Source: Cunninghamella blakesleeana (lineage: Eukaryota; Mucoromycota; Mucoromycetes; Mucorales; Cunninghamellaceae). From it: a DNA stretch of 64,000 nt. A program made the translations under genes and the position numbers. The notes beneath the pieces are model-generated. The model had not been told where the DNA came from. It saw only the letters and a list, made by a program, of their open reading frames with translations, and ran no database searches. This document shows, piece after piece, positions 33,372 to 44,771 of the stretch; positions within the stretch are counted from its first letter, which is position 1; each line of letters opens with the position of its first letter. Location: the NCBI GenBank assembly GCA_017871115.1, contig JAFCIZ010000007.1, positions 2,728,001-2,792,000 on the forward strand, read 5' to 3'.

Positions 33372-34098
33372 AATATCAAATAGTCTTATGGTGGTTATAT
33401 GACAACTAAAGTAATTGAATCTGATGACGGTGTATTCCGTTCTGGATTAGCCGTAGCACCAGTTACTGACTGGAGATTTTATGGTAAAATATAAAAAATA
33501 AAATAAAATTTTTTTTATAGACATTAATATTAATCGAATATTATTTTTTTATATATTAATAGATTCTGTTTATACTGAAAGATATATGTTGACACCAAGT
33601 TTAAATCCTGAAGGTTATGAAAAGAGTGCAGTAAATAATATGACAGGTTTTGAACACGCTGATTATTTATTAGTACATGGAACTGGTGATGATAATGGTA
33701 AATTAACATATATACATGACTTATATTAAGAATATTACTGATTTATACTTTTTATATTTTTATTTTATTTTATATTTTTATTTTATTATAGTACACTTCC
33801 AACACTCTGCAGTACTAGTAGATAAATTGACATTAGCAAACATTCATAGATATAGAGTTCAATTCTACCCTGATAGCAACCATAGAATCAGCTACCACAA
33901 TGCAAATCCTAATGTATATTATTTATTGACAGAATTCTTATTTGAAAGGTAAACAATAAAAGACTCAATAAAATAAATAAATAAATATGTAATATGAATG
34001 ATAGTGCTTATTCATTTGTTATATTTTTTAATTATTATTATAGTTTTGGTGGAAAAGAATTTGCTCATATAAGACAAGAAACTCATGGAAGATATTAA
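30156..34098 (+). CDS. Dipeptidyl aminopeptidase, DPP IV family, type II membrane protein (877 aa)
   Basis: Serine peptidase (S9B) removing X-Pro/X-Ala dipeptides, like yeast Ste13 (Golgi) and Dap2 (vacuole). Thirteen exons: 30156-30426, 30539-30655, 30800-30906, 31017-31103, 31217-31357, 31474-31591, 31706-32405, 32527-32852, 32933-33252, 33384-33483, 33563-33697, 33792-33948, 34044-34098. An acidic cytosolic tail is followed by one membrane span (residues ~65-86), a beta-propeller with a double-Glu-type region, then the hydrolase. The catalytic triad is Ser730 (GWSYGG), Asp805 (HGTGDDN) and His838 (DSNHRIS). The end of exon 8 has an alternative donor at 32847 that would drop two codons. Ste13 versus Dap2 cannot be told. 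Confidence 0.92.
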
Positions 34099-34466
34099 GT
34101 CATGCTTTTATTTTTATTATTTTTCTTTTAAATAAAAAACAAGTTTTATTTTTTGCAAAAAAATAAATTATAGCTGTGTGAATTAGTAGCCAAAATATTA
34201 TGATGATTATTCATGCACTTTGTTTTTTCACTGTAAATGATAAATATAAAAAAAAATGTTACACCAAAGTTTTTTGCGTCATTTTTTTCCATTATCCTTT
34301 TTTTATTCAATTTCAATTTTTTTACTCTTCTTTTTCTTTCATATTTTTATATATTATTCATACTTCTTCTTTTTTTATATTTTTAGAAAAGAAGAAACTT
34401 TCATAACATATACTCTATATTATATTATAAATCGCCACCATAATTATCTCCAAAAGAAAAAAAGAT
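34099..34466. other. Intergenic peptidase / voltage-sensor-like gene
   Basis: T-rich promoter-like sequence. The overlapping small ORFs at 34200-34474 are homopolymer driven. Confidence 0.5.
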
Positions 34467-35851
34467 ATGTATGATGAACAAGAACGAGAGCATATGCTCC
34501 CAAATGAGGATAATATAGATATTGAACGGTAAATCTTGGTATTATGAAGAGTTTTTTTCTTTATTTCTTTTTTCCTTTTACCTTTATGTAAAAATAGCAA
34601 CAACATCAGTAATAGATACGAACAATATAACTAATCATATATAATCATATATAATCATATACAATCACAAATGTATATAATATTTAATAGGAATATAGAT
34701 AGAAGGCATCCAATAAGAACTCAACATGGATTAACACGTTCAGAAATGATACAAGGTATGGCAAATCGATTAATGTATTCCAACTTTTATATTGCGTTAT
34801 ATTTAACACTTGGTATACTCAGTCTAATATCCATCGTCATGGTAAAAATAAAATAAAATAAAGTGTAGTCATGTATATATATAATAAAAAAAATATTATT
34901 ATTACTATTTTGCTTATATTTAAATATATGCCTATTTATTTATTCGTTATTTATAGTCAATTCAAGAAACTTGGTAAGCTTTGAAGAGTAAAGGAATAAT
35001 ATATTAAGACAGAAAAAAAAATCAGTAGTAATCATAATTGGAAATATACATACACATATACATACAAACATATAGTTAGTTTGGGGTGAATCGTCTTTTT
35101 ACATGTAAATATATATATGGATATTAAGTTCAATTTAATTTATTATATATGTTTGTATTTTTTTTATTCTTTACTATTATGTATAGTCCTTCCTTGATGC
35201 TGATTATATTTGAAGCCATTATCAATTTTGCCATGATTATAGAAGTATCCATTCGTTTAGTGGCTCTTAGAAGGGTAAGATTAGATTTTTTTTATAAAAT
35301 AAAATAATTAAATAATGTATGCAGATGTTTATATGAAAGGAGTGATTATTAAAAAATAATAAAACCATTTTTATTGTTATAATAATTATTCAAAAAAATA
35401 TGACAGGTATATTGGCAATCAATATGGAATATAATAGATATAATATTAGTAGGACTTTGTGTGATTACATTAATTGTTTTAGCAACTGGATGCTCAGCAA
35501 CGGAAAGAAAAGAAGCTATATTTGATACTATTTTATTAGTAATTCGAAATTGTTTTCAATTTTGTCGCTTGTTTATGATGGCCAAAAAGTAAGTATATTT
35601 TTATTCTATTTTTAAGGACAAAAAGGATAAATAAATCTGTATATAAAAGGAATAGTATATTCATGTTTTATTTTATTTTTTTTTAAAAAAATAGAAACAA
35701 ATACTCTATTAATGCAAGAACAACACGTATCGACTTTAGTGATCTTCCAGAAGAACGTAACACATCGTTGGAATTTAATTACATGGAAAGAGATCAACGA
35801 TTAAATCAAAGCTTTTTGGATGATTCAGACTTTGAACAAGATCGTATTTAA
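34467..35851 (+). CDS. Four-helix membrane protein resembling a voltage-sensor domain (218 aa)
   Basis: Six exons: 34467-34528, 34691-34841, 34957-34973 (17 nt), 35187-35274, 35407-35588, 35695-35851 (657 nt). Four hydrophobic helices: FYIALYLTLGILSLISIV; MLIIFEAIINFAMIIEVSIR; WNIIDIILVGLCVITLIVLA; and FDTILLVIRNCFQFCRLFMM. The acid/Arg residues in helix 2 (E-VSIRL), the W-N-x-x-D in helix 3 and the R-N-x-x-Q-x-x-R-L pattern in helix 4 resemble S2-S4 of ion-channel voltage sensors, and no pore is present. N- and C-termini are acidic and cytosolic-looking. It may be a Hv1-like or regulatory VSD protein; the assignment rests on pattern only. Confidence 0.75.
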
Positions 35852-36018
35852 ATATAATACAAACGTGTGTCCTTTTATTTTCTTTTGTTTTTTAATAATC
35901 ATCTTTTACAACCAAATAAAATATATTCAAAAACAATATAATTTTTTTTTAATTAAACAAAATAATTTTATAATTATTTTTTATTGTTATTATTTTTTAA
36001 AATAAAATAAAAAAAAAT

Positions 36019-37388
36019 CTAAACGGATTTAGCAGCGAATACTTCAGGTAAATTACCATCAGTAACAGCCTTTTCCAATTCTTTATGAAGAGCGTCCAAA
36101 CCTTCAACGGTCTTATTACTATTAATCAAATCATCCAATTTATTCAATTGTTTATCAATAAGATCAGGAGTAGCTTCAGTACCTTGAGCAATAGCATAAT
36201 TATTTTCTTTAATGATAGCCTTTAAGAGTTTCTTTTCCTTCTTGATAGCACGTTTGACAGCTTCCTTATCTTTCTTGGCATTAGCGGCGGCTTCCTTGGC
36301 TTCGGCTTCAGCCTTTTCTCTAGCAATACGCTCTTCTTCTTCCTTTTTAGCCTTTTCTTCAGCAGCAGCTTTTTCAGCAGCAGCCTTAGCATCCTTTTTA
36401 GCATTACGACGTTTCTTTTCTTCAGCCTTGAAACGAGCAATACGAGCATCACAGCTAAGACATGTATCAATGATAGTACGAAGACGGGCATTATCTTCCT
36501 TCTTTAATTGAGCACGTTGAGCACGGTTCTTCTTTTCTTGATAACGTTTATCATCACGGTTGTCAGCACCTTCGGCACCTTCTTTATCCAACCATTCAAA
36601 GGAACGCCATGAATCAAAGTTATACCAAAAGTCATAAAAGTGTTCGACTTCTTCTTTAGTAGATTGATCATCGCCTAATAAAGGAACAGGTTGTTTATTG
36701 GAGAAACGGGCTTCTCTTTCAAAGACAGGACCCCATAATTTATAGAAATCACCTTTGGATTTAGCTGTAGGTACATCTTCATCTTCTAATTGCATACCGA
36801 AATCAACTGAATCATATTGACGGCGCGTAACGGGGTTCATTAAAGTATCATAAGCTTTAGCAATGCACTTGAAGAAGGCATCATCATTTTTATCAGCTTT
36901 TTTATCAGGGTGATGTAATAATACCATACGACGATGGGCTTTCTTAATTTGATCTTCGGTAGCACGGTAACGAAGTTTGGTTAATCCAAGAATGGCATAG
37001 TTATCTTGTTGTTTCCATTGAGTAGGATCTTGATTAACGGTTGTGATATCTACATCTTCATATTCAAAATCAACCTTTTCTTGTTCTTCAACTTGACTGG
37101 CCTTTTCTTTGGCTTGATGTAATTCATCTTCAGAGAAGGTACGGTTGTGTCTCTTTCTACGAGCATGAGCAAGGAATTGAGGACCAACAGGTTCAAGAAG
37201 TCTATCGGTAGCACCTATTAAAGAGTAATAAAATAATGTTAATAATTTTATTTAATTATTTAACATGTGTTCATATTTATATTTGTATTATATTATTTAC
37301 CACTAATAGAAGAATGAACAACGAAAGGTTGATCAACTTTATAAGAGGCAGGAGGAGGAGGAAGTAAGAAATCAAGGGTTAAAGTCAT
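36019..37388 (-). CDS. ZUO1: Zuotin, ribosome-associated J-domain protein (427 aa)
   Basis: J-protein of the ribosome-associated complex that stimulates Hsp70 Ssb at the tunnel exit. Exons 37301-37388 and 36019-37214 with a GTAAAT...AG intron. The N-terminal region (MTLTLDFLLPPPP) is followed by a J domain with HPD at residues 131-133. After it comes the zuotin homology region (WGPVFEREARFSNKQPVP, FYDFWYNFDSWRSFEWLD), then a long charged Ala/Lys/Glu helix (middle domain, rRNA contact) and a C-terminal four-helix region. Yeast Zuo1 is 433 aa. The internal Met at 36927 is not the start, because the J domain begins upstream. Confidence 0.96.
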
Positions 37389-39643
37389 TTTTATATTTTT
37401 TTAAAATGTTGAAAGAAAAAGGGTAGAAAAAAATAAAGCCACAAGAAAATTTTATTTTATTTTTTTGAAAAAGAACAAAATTAAATCTCCGTTTTTGGGA
37501 TTCTTAAGTTGAGTTATTATTATATTCCCTCCTCATTCTTTTTTATTTTATTTTATTTATTATACGTAGTACTATTTTATATAAATGAAATAGCTCTTTA
37601 TTCAAATTAATGATGAAATAATATCATATCACTATTTTTTTTATAAATCTTAAATATCTTAAAGTGAATTGTCATAGTCACGAAAAGGTATTTTTTTTTA
37701 TATATTTTTTTTAATAAATAGATTAAAATTATACACTTGAAAAATGGGAACAAACCAAAAAAGAGTTTATCAAAGGCAAGGTTATTAATGCAATACTATA
37801 GCTCTTTTCCTGTCTTGACAATTTATTTTTTTATTTTATTTTTTATATCTTTGTGTGATAAAGTTATTGATATTAAGTATTTATATTGTAGTTAATAACT
37901 AATATATATAATGGAAATAAAGGCTTACACTAATGTTAAAGATGGAGTAATAGAAAATTTGTGTCAATCAAATATAGAAGTAGCGATGGTTACAGTAATA
38001 ATAATAAAGAGCAAGAAAAGAAGGAGGAAGAAGAAAAAGGAGGGGGGGGGGGAAGGTATAATAATCATATAGTTTATGGCAAAATCTAATTTATTTTTTT
38101 AATTAATATATGCTACTATGAAATAATAAAAATTACATTAACTATAAGCTATATTTATTGTTTTTTTTTTAAACAGATTTTTATACTGTATACTTTTAAT
38201 ATAGTTAAACAAATTTAATAAAAATCATATTAATGGAATTACAAAAACTAGGAATAATAAAAAAAAGAAAGATGGTGAGAAAGGGAGCTTTTAAACATGT
38301 CAGAGTTTCGCATTAATTTTTTACGTAGAAAATAAAAATAATAATAATTTTACTTTAATATATAAAATTTTTTTATTCAACAAAAAAAAAGTACATGCAT
38401 ATGTACGTGACAGATAGCCATGGTGTGTAGCAATTTATTAAGATCACTAGTACGGCTCGATTATGTATTTTATTATAAACTACATTATCATATTACTATT
38501 TCAAGTTAACAAATAAAGTTTCGAAAAAGGAAATTTTATAAAATAACCTATTACAAATCATCAGTTAAGAAAAGCATCTTTGTCATCTTTTATTTCTCTC
38601 TCTTTCTTTTCCTCGGTTATATACCAATACGTATAAATATATCAAAATGTTTTTACATCCTTTACTATATTCATTTATTGATTGCTGCTTTTTTTCCCGT
38701 TTTGATTTGCATTGGTTTGTTTCATTTATATTTTTTTTTTTTCAAAAAAAAAGTGAATGCAACATTACTTTTTTATTTCATGAATCATAAAAATAAAGTC
38801 ATGTGAAATGATTCAATTAAGCAAAAATGATTTCATCAAGTAGAATTCAAACTCAACTATAGATTTGTCCATATGTAACTCTTTATAGGTTAAAATAAGA
38901 TAAGATAAAAAAAAGATATAGATGTAGGAATAATAATAATAAAAAAAGATAAATATATGGTATTTTTTTTAAAAAAATAAAGAAAAGAAGTGAAAAAAAA
39001 AGATCGCCAAATTCATCAACATTTCTTTTTTTCCATAACGTCATTTATTTGATTTATCATTATTTTTTTATTTTGATAAAAAGTTTTATTTAGATAATGA
39101 TTTCACACGAAGGTTTGGGGGAACATAATAGATTATTTTATAATGACAAAAGAAGAATATATTTAAAATGCCGCCATTGAATTGAATTCAATGAAAGAAT
39201 GAATTTTGATTAAAGCTTACCAACCCATGATGACATTTCAACGGAATAGCACGGAGGATCTATATAATTTATATTATGGCATTACATGTGAACTTTGAAC
39301 CGATTATTTCCACTTTTCTACCCCGCAATTTTTTAGTCATTCAGATTTATTATTAAAGTTCTTACACCTCCCCCCCCCCCCCACCTTTTAAAAAAGGGCC
39401 ATCTTGTTTCTTAGTACTTTTTTTTTTAAACCGCTTGAACGTTTTATTTTATTTTTTATATATAATTACATATGAAAATTACAAAAATGGAGACTCTAAA
39501 CTTTAATTTTTTCAAAAAAATAAAATCCCTTCTTTTTTTTTTCCCTTCCTTTTTTCCTTTCCTTTTCTCTTCTTCTATTTTCTTCTTCTTCTTGTTCTCT
39601 TTTTTCACTTTTGTTATATATCTTCTAAGAGTATCTATTCATC
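37389..39643. other. Long intergenic region ZUO1 / carrier gene
   Basis: 2.2 kb, AT-rich, no gene accepted. It holds a G run (about 38042-38051) and a C run (about 39368-39382), both near purine or pyrimidine tracts. A pyrimidine-rich stretch lies upstream of the carrier start. Poly-T ORFs are artefacts. Confidence 0.5.
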
Positions 39644-41154
39644 ATGAGCAAAAACAATCAACAACAAAGAACTCCTTTATTAACTCATTTAGTTGCTGGT
39701 GGTGCAGCTGGTTTTATGGAAGCATGTACTTGTCATCCTCTTGATACTATTAAAGTTAGAATGCAACTCTCTAAAAACGTCAAAAGAAACGCTGCTGTAT
39801 GTATAAGAATAATAAGATATGAATAATAGTTATAAGAAAAATAATATATAGAAAGAAAGAGCAAAGGGATATATCATACTCATTAATATATTATTCTTTT
39901 TGTTATTTCGTTTATTCAAATAGGGTAAGCAACTTGGATTTTTCGGTGTTGGTGTAAATATTGTAAAGAATGAATCTTTCTGGGCTCTTTATAAAGGTCT
40001 TGGAGCTGTTGTTTCTGGTATTGTACCTAAGATGGCTATTCGTTTCAGTTCTTTTGAATTATATAAACAATGGTTAGCTGATGAAAATGGAAAAGTTAGT
40101 ACTCTTGCTGTTTTCTTTGGTAAGGATTATATATATATATATATATAAAGGAAAATAACTAGAAAAATTGGTAGCAATAGACTAACCATTTATTTCTTCC
40201 TCATGTTCTCCTTTTTTTTCTTTTCTTTTTATTATAATGAATCATAGCTGGTTTGGTAAGCATAGCGATAGCAATTAAAATAAAAAGAATAATCATATTA
40301 GTTTGGTCTTTGTAACTCATATCTTTTTATTATTTATATGATTTATTATAGGCTGCTGGTACTACAGAAGCTGTTATGGTCGTTTCACCAATGGATTTAA
40401 TCAAGATCCGTTTACAAGCTCAACGCCATTCTATGGCTGATCCTTTAGATGTACCAAAGTATAGAAATGCTCCTCATGCTGCTTATACTATTGTTAAAGA
40501 AGAAGGTTTTGCCGCCTTGTATAAGGGTGTTACTTTAACTGCTTTAAGACAAGGTAATTTAAATAATAATAATAATGATATTATTATGTATGCGTATACG
40601 GTTATATAGAAATAGTGTGTGTGCGTGTGTGTGTTTTTTTAATAAGAATAATGATCATAATTGGTTAATATAAATATGCGTGTTTTGGGATATAAGAAAA
40701 GTATTTTTAATTAATCTTATTTTTTTTAATTAATCTTTTTTATTAAATAGCTACTAATCAAGCTGCCAACTTCACAGCCTATCAAGAATTTAAAGCACAA
40801 GCCAAGAAACTTCAAAACTTGGATGAATTACCATCTTATCAACATTTAATTCTTGGTGGTGTTTCTGGTGCTATGGGTCCTTTATCTAATGCTCCTATTG
40901 ATACTATCAAGACTCGTATTCAAAAATCAAGTGCTAAGGGTTCAGGATGGGAACGTTTCAAGGTAGTTACTGGTGAAATTTATTATAAGGAAGGTTTCCG
41001 TGCCTTCTACAAAGGTTTGACTCCTCGTGTCTTACGTGTTGCTCCTGGTCAAGCTGTTACTTTCATGGTTTATGAAAAGGTTAAATCTTGGATTGATATC
41101 TTTACCGATAATGTAAAAGAAGCTGAAGTTACTCAAATTGCTTCTCAAAAATAA
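39644..41154 (+). CDS. SFC1: Mitochondrial succinate-fumarate carrier (320 aa)
   Basis: Inner-membrane carrier exchanging succinate for fumarate, linking the glyoxylate pathway and gluconeogenesis. Five exons: 39644-39796, 39924-40119, 40248-40255 (8 nt), 40352-40553, 40751-41154 (963 nt). Three carrier repeats carry HPLDTIKVR, SPMDLIKIR and APIDTIKTR. Family-specific blocks such as ALYKGLGAVVSGIVPKMAIR, KIRLQAQ, ATNQAANFTAY and RVLRVAPGQAVTF match Sfc1/Acr1 rather than citrate carriers. The 8-nt exon (A-G-L with its split codon) is required to keep frame between flawless flanks. Confidence 0.93.
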
Positions 41155-42057
41155 ATATAATCCAGTACCACTTTTTTTTGTAATAGAATTATATCATTTT
41201 ATTTTATTTATTTATCCACTTATTCTTTTTTTTTTTAAAAAAAATAACCCCCTTTTTTTCTTTTTTTTTTTGCCACTCTTACATTCTTTATTCGATACGT
41301 ATAAATACAATCACCTAAAATTTTTATTCATGTAACATATTCATTATAATTTTAATTATTTTTTTTAAAAATATAAATAAAAAAAAAAATATTTTAAAAT
41401 AATTTACTGATTTGATTTTTACTAAAAATATAAAAAATGTTTATAATCTTTTTTATTAACGATTATCCGAATCCGAAAGTTTTAGATTTACTCACAATCA
41501 AGAAATCGGAGTTTTAAAATTTTCATAAAAAAAATATTCTGCATGCATTACTATTAAAAAAATTGATCGTATATTAAAATGAATGACTGGGTCTAATAAA
41601 TATACTTTTTTTTTTTTATCTAGTTAGATATTATAGTTGTTTAAATAAAATAAAATATATAATAAACTTGATTGAATTTTTCTGTGGTTATTATATTTAT
41701 TTTTTCAATACATAATGTATATTTTTTTTATTTCTCGTTTTGTTTAAAAAATCATAGCTACAACATTAAATGCATTTTATTAATCTTATTTCTTTTCTTA
41801 ATTTTCCATTGCGCCTTGTTAAATCGATAAAATAAAATGGTAATTGTGACAAGAAAAAGAAAAAAAAATTAATAAAGTTTACTTGAGAGACAGGGAGTAT
41901 GGCACCACTAAAACCTCTCGTGCCTCGTTAAAACCAACTATAAAAAGCCGATGGACTATTAGTAGGGTATTAGTAGGGTAATGGTAGCTTGAATGAGATC
42001 AATTACATCCAAATATAGTTTACCATTATAAAACATTGAAATATATCTTCACCAGAC
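41155..42057. other. Intergenic region after the carrier gene
   Basis: AT-rich up to about 41870, then less so. Near 41880-42000 lies a patch containing GGCACGAGAGG on the minus strand and a direct repeat of ATTAGTAGGGT. No gene assigned; it may belong with the small ORFs that follow. Confidence 0.4.
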
Positions 42058-42192
42058 TTAACCAATAAGTAACAACCATAAAATCATAGCAATGGCTGCT
42101 AATAAAAAACTAATCCAACCAAGCGACCTGCAAGGCTGAATTCTAGAACTTGGATTAACATGTTCTAAATCCTTCTGCCCAATACCAACCAT
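42058..42192 (-). CDS. Small ORF with C-terminal membrane segment (44 aa)
   Basis: Starts at 42192 with MVGIGQKDLEHVN, then a hydrophobic end (WISFLLAAIAMILWLLLIG) and a stop directly after, like a tail-anchored microprotein. The local composition is less AT-rich than the surrounding intergenic DNA. Its ATG overlaps by one base the stop of the ORF at 42192-42368. Not recognised; it could be a real small gene, a last exon or a relic. Confidence 0.35.
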   Translation of the reverse strand: MVGIGQKDLEHVNPSSRIQPCRSLGWISFLLAAIAMILWLLLIG

Positions 42193-42368
42193 TATTTAGA
42201 ATTATGCAAGAAAACCATATCCACAGCCAATAAGCTACACATGATTTCAGCTGCATCGAGTACAATAATACCTTGTCCTAGTCTTTGCTTATGCAGTAAA
42301 TTCCATTTTAAACCTAGAATATGTGTTGAAGAATAAATAAGGAAGGGAAAAGATGTGTGTATATCCAT
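42192..42368 (-). CDS. Small ORF, possibly a gene relic (58 aa)
   Basis: Reads MDIHTSFPFLIYSSTHILGL... then GQGIIVLDAAEIMCSLLAVD. The composition looks protein-like rather than homopolymeric. No family recognised and no clear splice sites. It ends on the start codon of the neighbouring small ORF. A degraded transposon or host exon is as likely as a gene. Confidence 0.3.
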   Translation of the reverse strand: MDIHTSFPFLIYSSTHILGLKWNLLHKQRLGQGIIVLDAAEIMCSLLAVDMVFLHNSK

Positions 42369-42797
42369 AATATCGATACTAAGAGCATTAGTAAATAAAA
42401 AAAAATAATTGCAACCAAGAGTGAAATATCATAAAAGATGGACCGAGGATCATAAATAAGTCTATTCTATCGATTCAAACGAAATTTGTTTATAGATTAG
42501 TCTGATCATACAACAATAACTATAAAAGAGAAAATTCCTACTTGCTAATTAAAAAACACCGACAGGAACAATACACTAATTATAAAGAAAAATAAATGCA
42601 CATAAATTTAGTGTAAAAAGTGTACTTTGAAAAAAAATCATGATGGAGAGCGTGAAAAAATTAAAGTTTAAAAATGAAATTTTTATAAAATAATTGAATA
42701 CCCGAAAAAAATAAAGCAATCAAAAAAATTTTTTATCACAACTCTCACTTTTTATTTTTATTTTTTTTATTTTATTTTTTCATAATAATACGTAAAA
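42369..42797. other. Intergenic upstream of TAN1
   Basis: AT-rich, no ORF. Contains the presumed TAN1 promoter with T-rich sequence near 42730-42780. Confidence 0.5.
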
Positions 42798-44413
42798 ATG
42801 AAAAGACGATCTGGTGGTAATTCTAGTAGAACCGAAAGACAAAAAAGAACAAAAAGTTTTCATTGTTCCAAAGTAAATGAATAAATAAAAAAATATAAGA
42901 TGGATTAATATAAGAATAAATAGCTGACTATTTGTTTATTTTTCTTTTATATTCTTTTTTTATTATTTTTTATTTTAATAGGAAAAAGTAGGTGGTAAAA
43001 GCACTTTTTCAATTCAACCTAATATGGCAGGTGTTCTTGTTATGTGTACTAGAGGAAGGGAATCAAGAGCAGTCAAAGAGGCTATAGATTTATTTAATCA
43101 GGTTAACACAACTACGTAAAATATATGTTTACTTTTTATCGATCTATTTTTTTTAATACATATAAATATCTATGTTTATGTATATATTTAAGATAGAAGT
43201 ACACAGAAAAAAAAAAGCTAAAGAAAAATGGATCCATACTCACATTTATTTATTTATTTTGACTATTTTAACTATTTATTATACATATTTATATAGTATG
43301 CTGATGAATTGTACCCAGAAACGAAAACCGATAATAAAGAAGTAGAAGAAGATACTGAAAAAAATGGAAAGGAAGATGACCTGGAAGCATCTATTGCAAA
43401 AGAGTTGGCAGAATTGAAGGAACCAAAGCCAACCAAAAAAAGATTCACAAATATAGCAACAGGAACGGATTGTAGTACGTATTTTTTTTTTTTTTGTTTT
43501 GTTTTCTTTATGATTTATATATTTAGTGAAAATTAAATAGCTGATTCATTCTTATATTATTTTTTCATTTTTTATGTATAGTGCTGTTTATTAGAATATG
43601 TGACGAAATAGAACCTTCTAAATTCATACATGATATATTGGTAGATATGCAAGCAAAGCAAATTAAACGGACTCGGAATATATCTCGTTTCTTACCTGTT
43701 CAAAAAACTTGTAATGCAAATTTAAACGAAATTGAACGTGTAGGTAGATTAATCGTCCCTCCACAATTTAATGCTATCAAAAATGAAGATGATCAAGTTA
43801 TTCCAAAAACGGTAATGAAAAAAATAGCATATATAGATATACGTTAAATGAACATATATTTATATATTTTCGTCACTAATTATAAACTTTATTATTGCTA
43901 CATATAGTTTTCTGTAAATGCTAGAATAAGAAACTGTACAAAAATTGATCGAATGGAAGTTACAAAAACTTTTGCTTCAATTGTTGGATTACCACATAAA
44001 GTTGATTTAACAGATCCTGAATTAGTTATAATTGTTGAAATTTGTCAGGTAAGGAAAAGGCTCATTAAACATTTAACTTCATAGAGATGAAGAAAAAAAA
44101 CCGAGAAGTGATTCATGTAAATGCACATATTGGAACTAATTTTTTTTCTTTTTCTTTTTTGAAATAATAATAGACAATGTGTATGATGTCAGTCGTCAGT
44201 GATTATGGAAAATTACGTAAATATAATTTGGAAAGTTTATTAGGATTAAATGATACAACTAAACCAGGAAAGAAAAATGATGAAAAAGTCACATCAACAA
44301 CGCAATCAGAATTGGAATCAACTAAATCACCTCAACAAATTGAATCTACTGAAGTGACTGAAAAACAACCGGAACCAACTGAAGTACCTCAACAAACTGA
44401 TAATGAAAAATAA
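42798..44413 (+). CDS. TAN1: tRNA acetylation adaptor, THUMP domain (327 aa)
   Basis: Partner of the Kre33/NAT10 acetyltransferase for ac4C12 in tRNA-Ser and tRNA-Leu; THUMPD1 in animals. Six exons: 42798-42872, 42982-43101, 43297-43474, 43582-43811, 43908-44048, 44174-44413 (984 nt). Basic N-terminus (MKRRSGGNSSRTERQKR), then the conserved GVLVMCTRGRESRAVKEAIDL block. An acidic linker precedes the THUMP domain (LFIRICDEIEPSKFIHDIL, RTRNISRFLPVQKTC, NARIRNCTKIDRMEV, LVIIVEICQTMCMMSVV). The C-terminal ~60 residues are a Thr/Glu/Pro-rich tail. Exon phases agree throughout. Confidence 0.93.
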
Positions 44414-44771
44414 ACATTTAATTTTATTTTTATGCAATTTATTTAAACACCGACCATTTCAACAATAAAAAATATCTTTTTAGACATGATTAAAAAAAAA
44501 ACACTATTACTATTTTTTCCAATACCTTATTTAAAAAAAAAAATCCGATAAAGTTTGTTATAAATAGATCACAACCATATCTTGGGCTAAATCATAAAAT
44601 TAATAAACAAATCTTGGAATCAACAAATAAACAAATCGATTAACAAATATATATAAAAAAAAGGATCGACTTGATAAATATTTAAATGACTTGAAGGTTT
44701 ATTTTTTTTTTATTTTTTTTTTTTCTTTCGATTATTTTAATATATCATTATATAGTTTTTTTTAAAAAAAA
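44414..44771. other. Intergenic TAN1 / Pro-rich gene
   Basis: AT-rich with A and T runs. No gene. Confidence 0.5.

Noticed and set aside
36212..36511. Plus- and minus-strand ORFs opposite the ZUO1 middle domain
   Set aside because: Shadows of the Ala/Lys/Glu-rich coding sequence.
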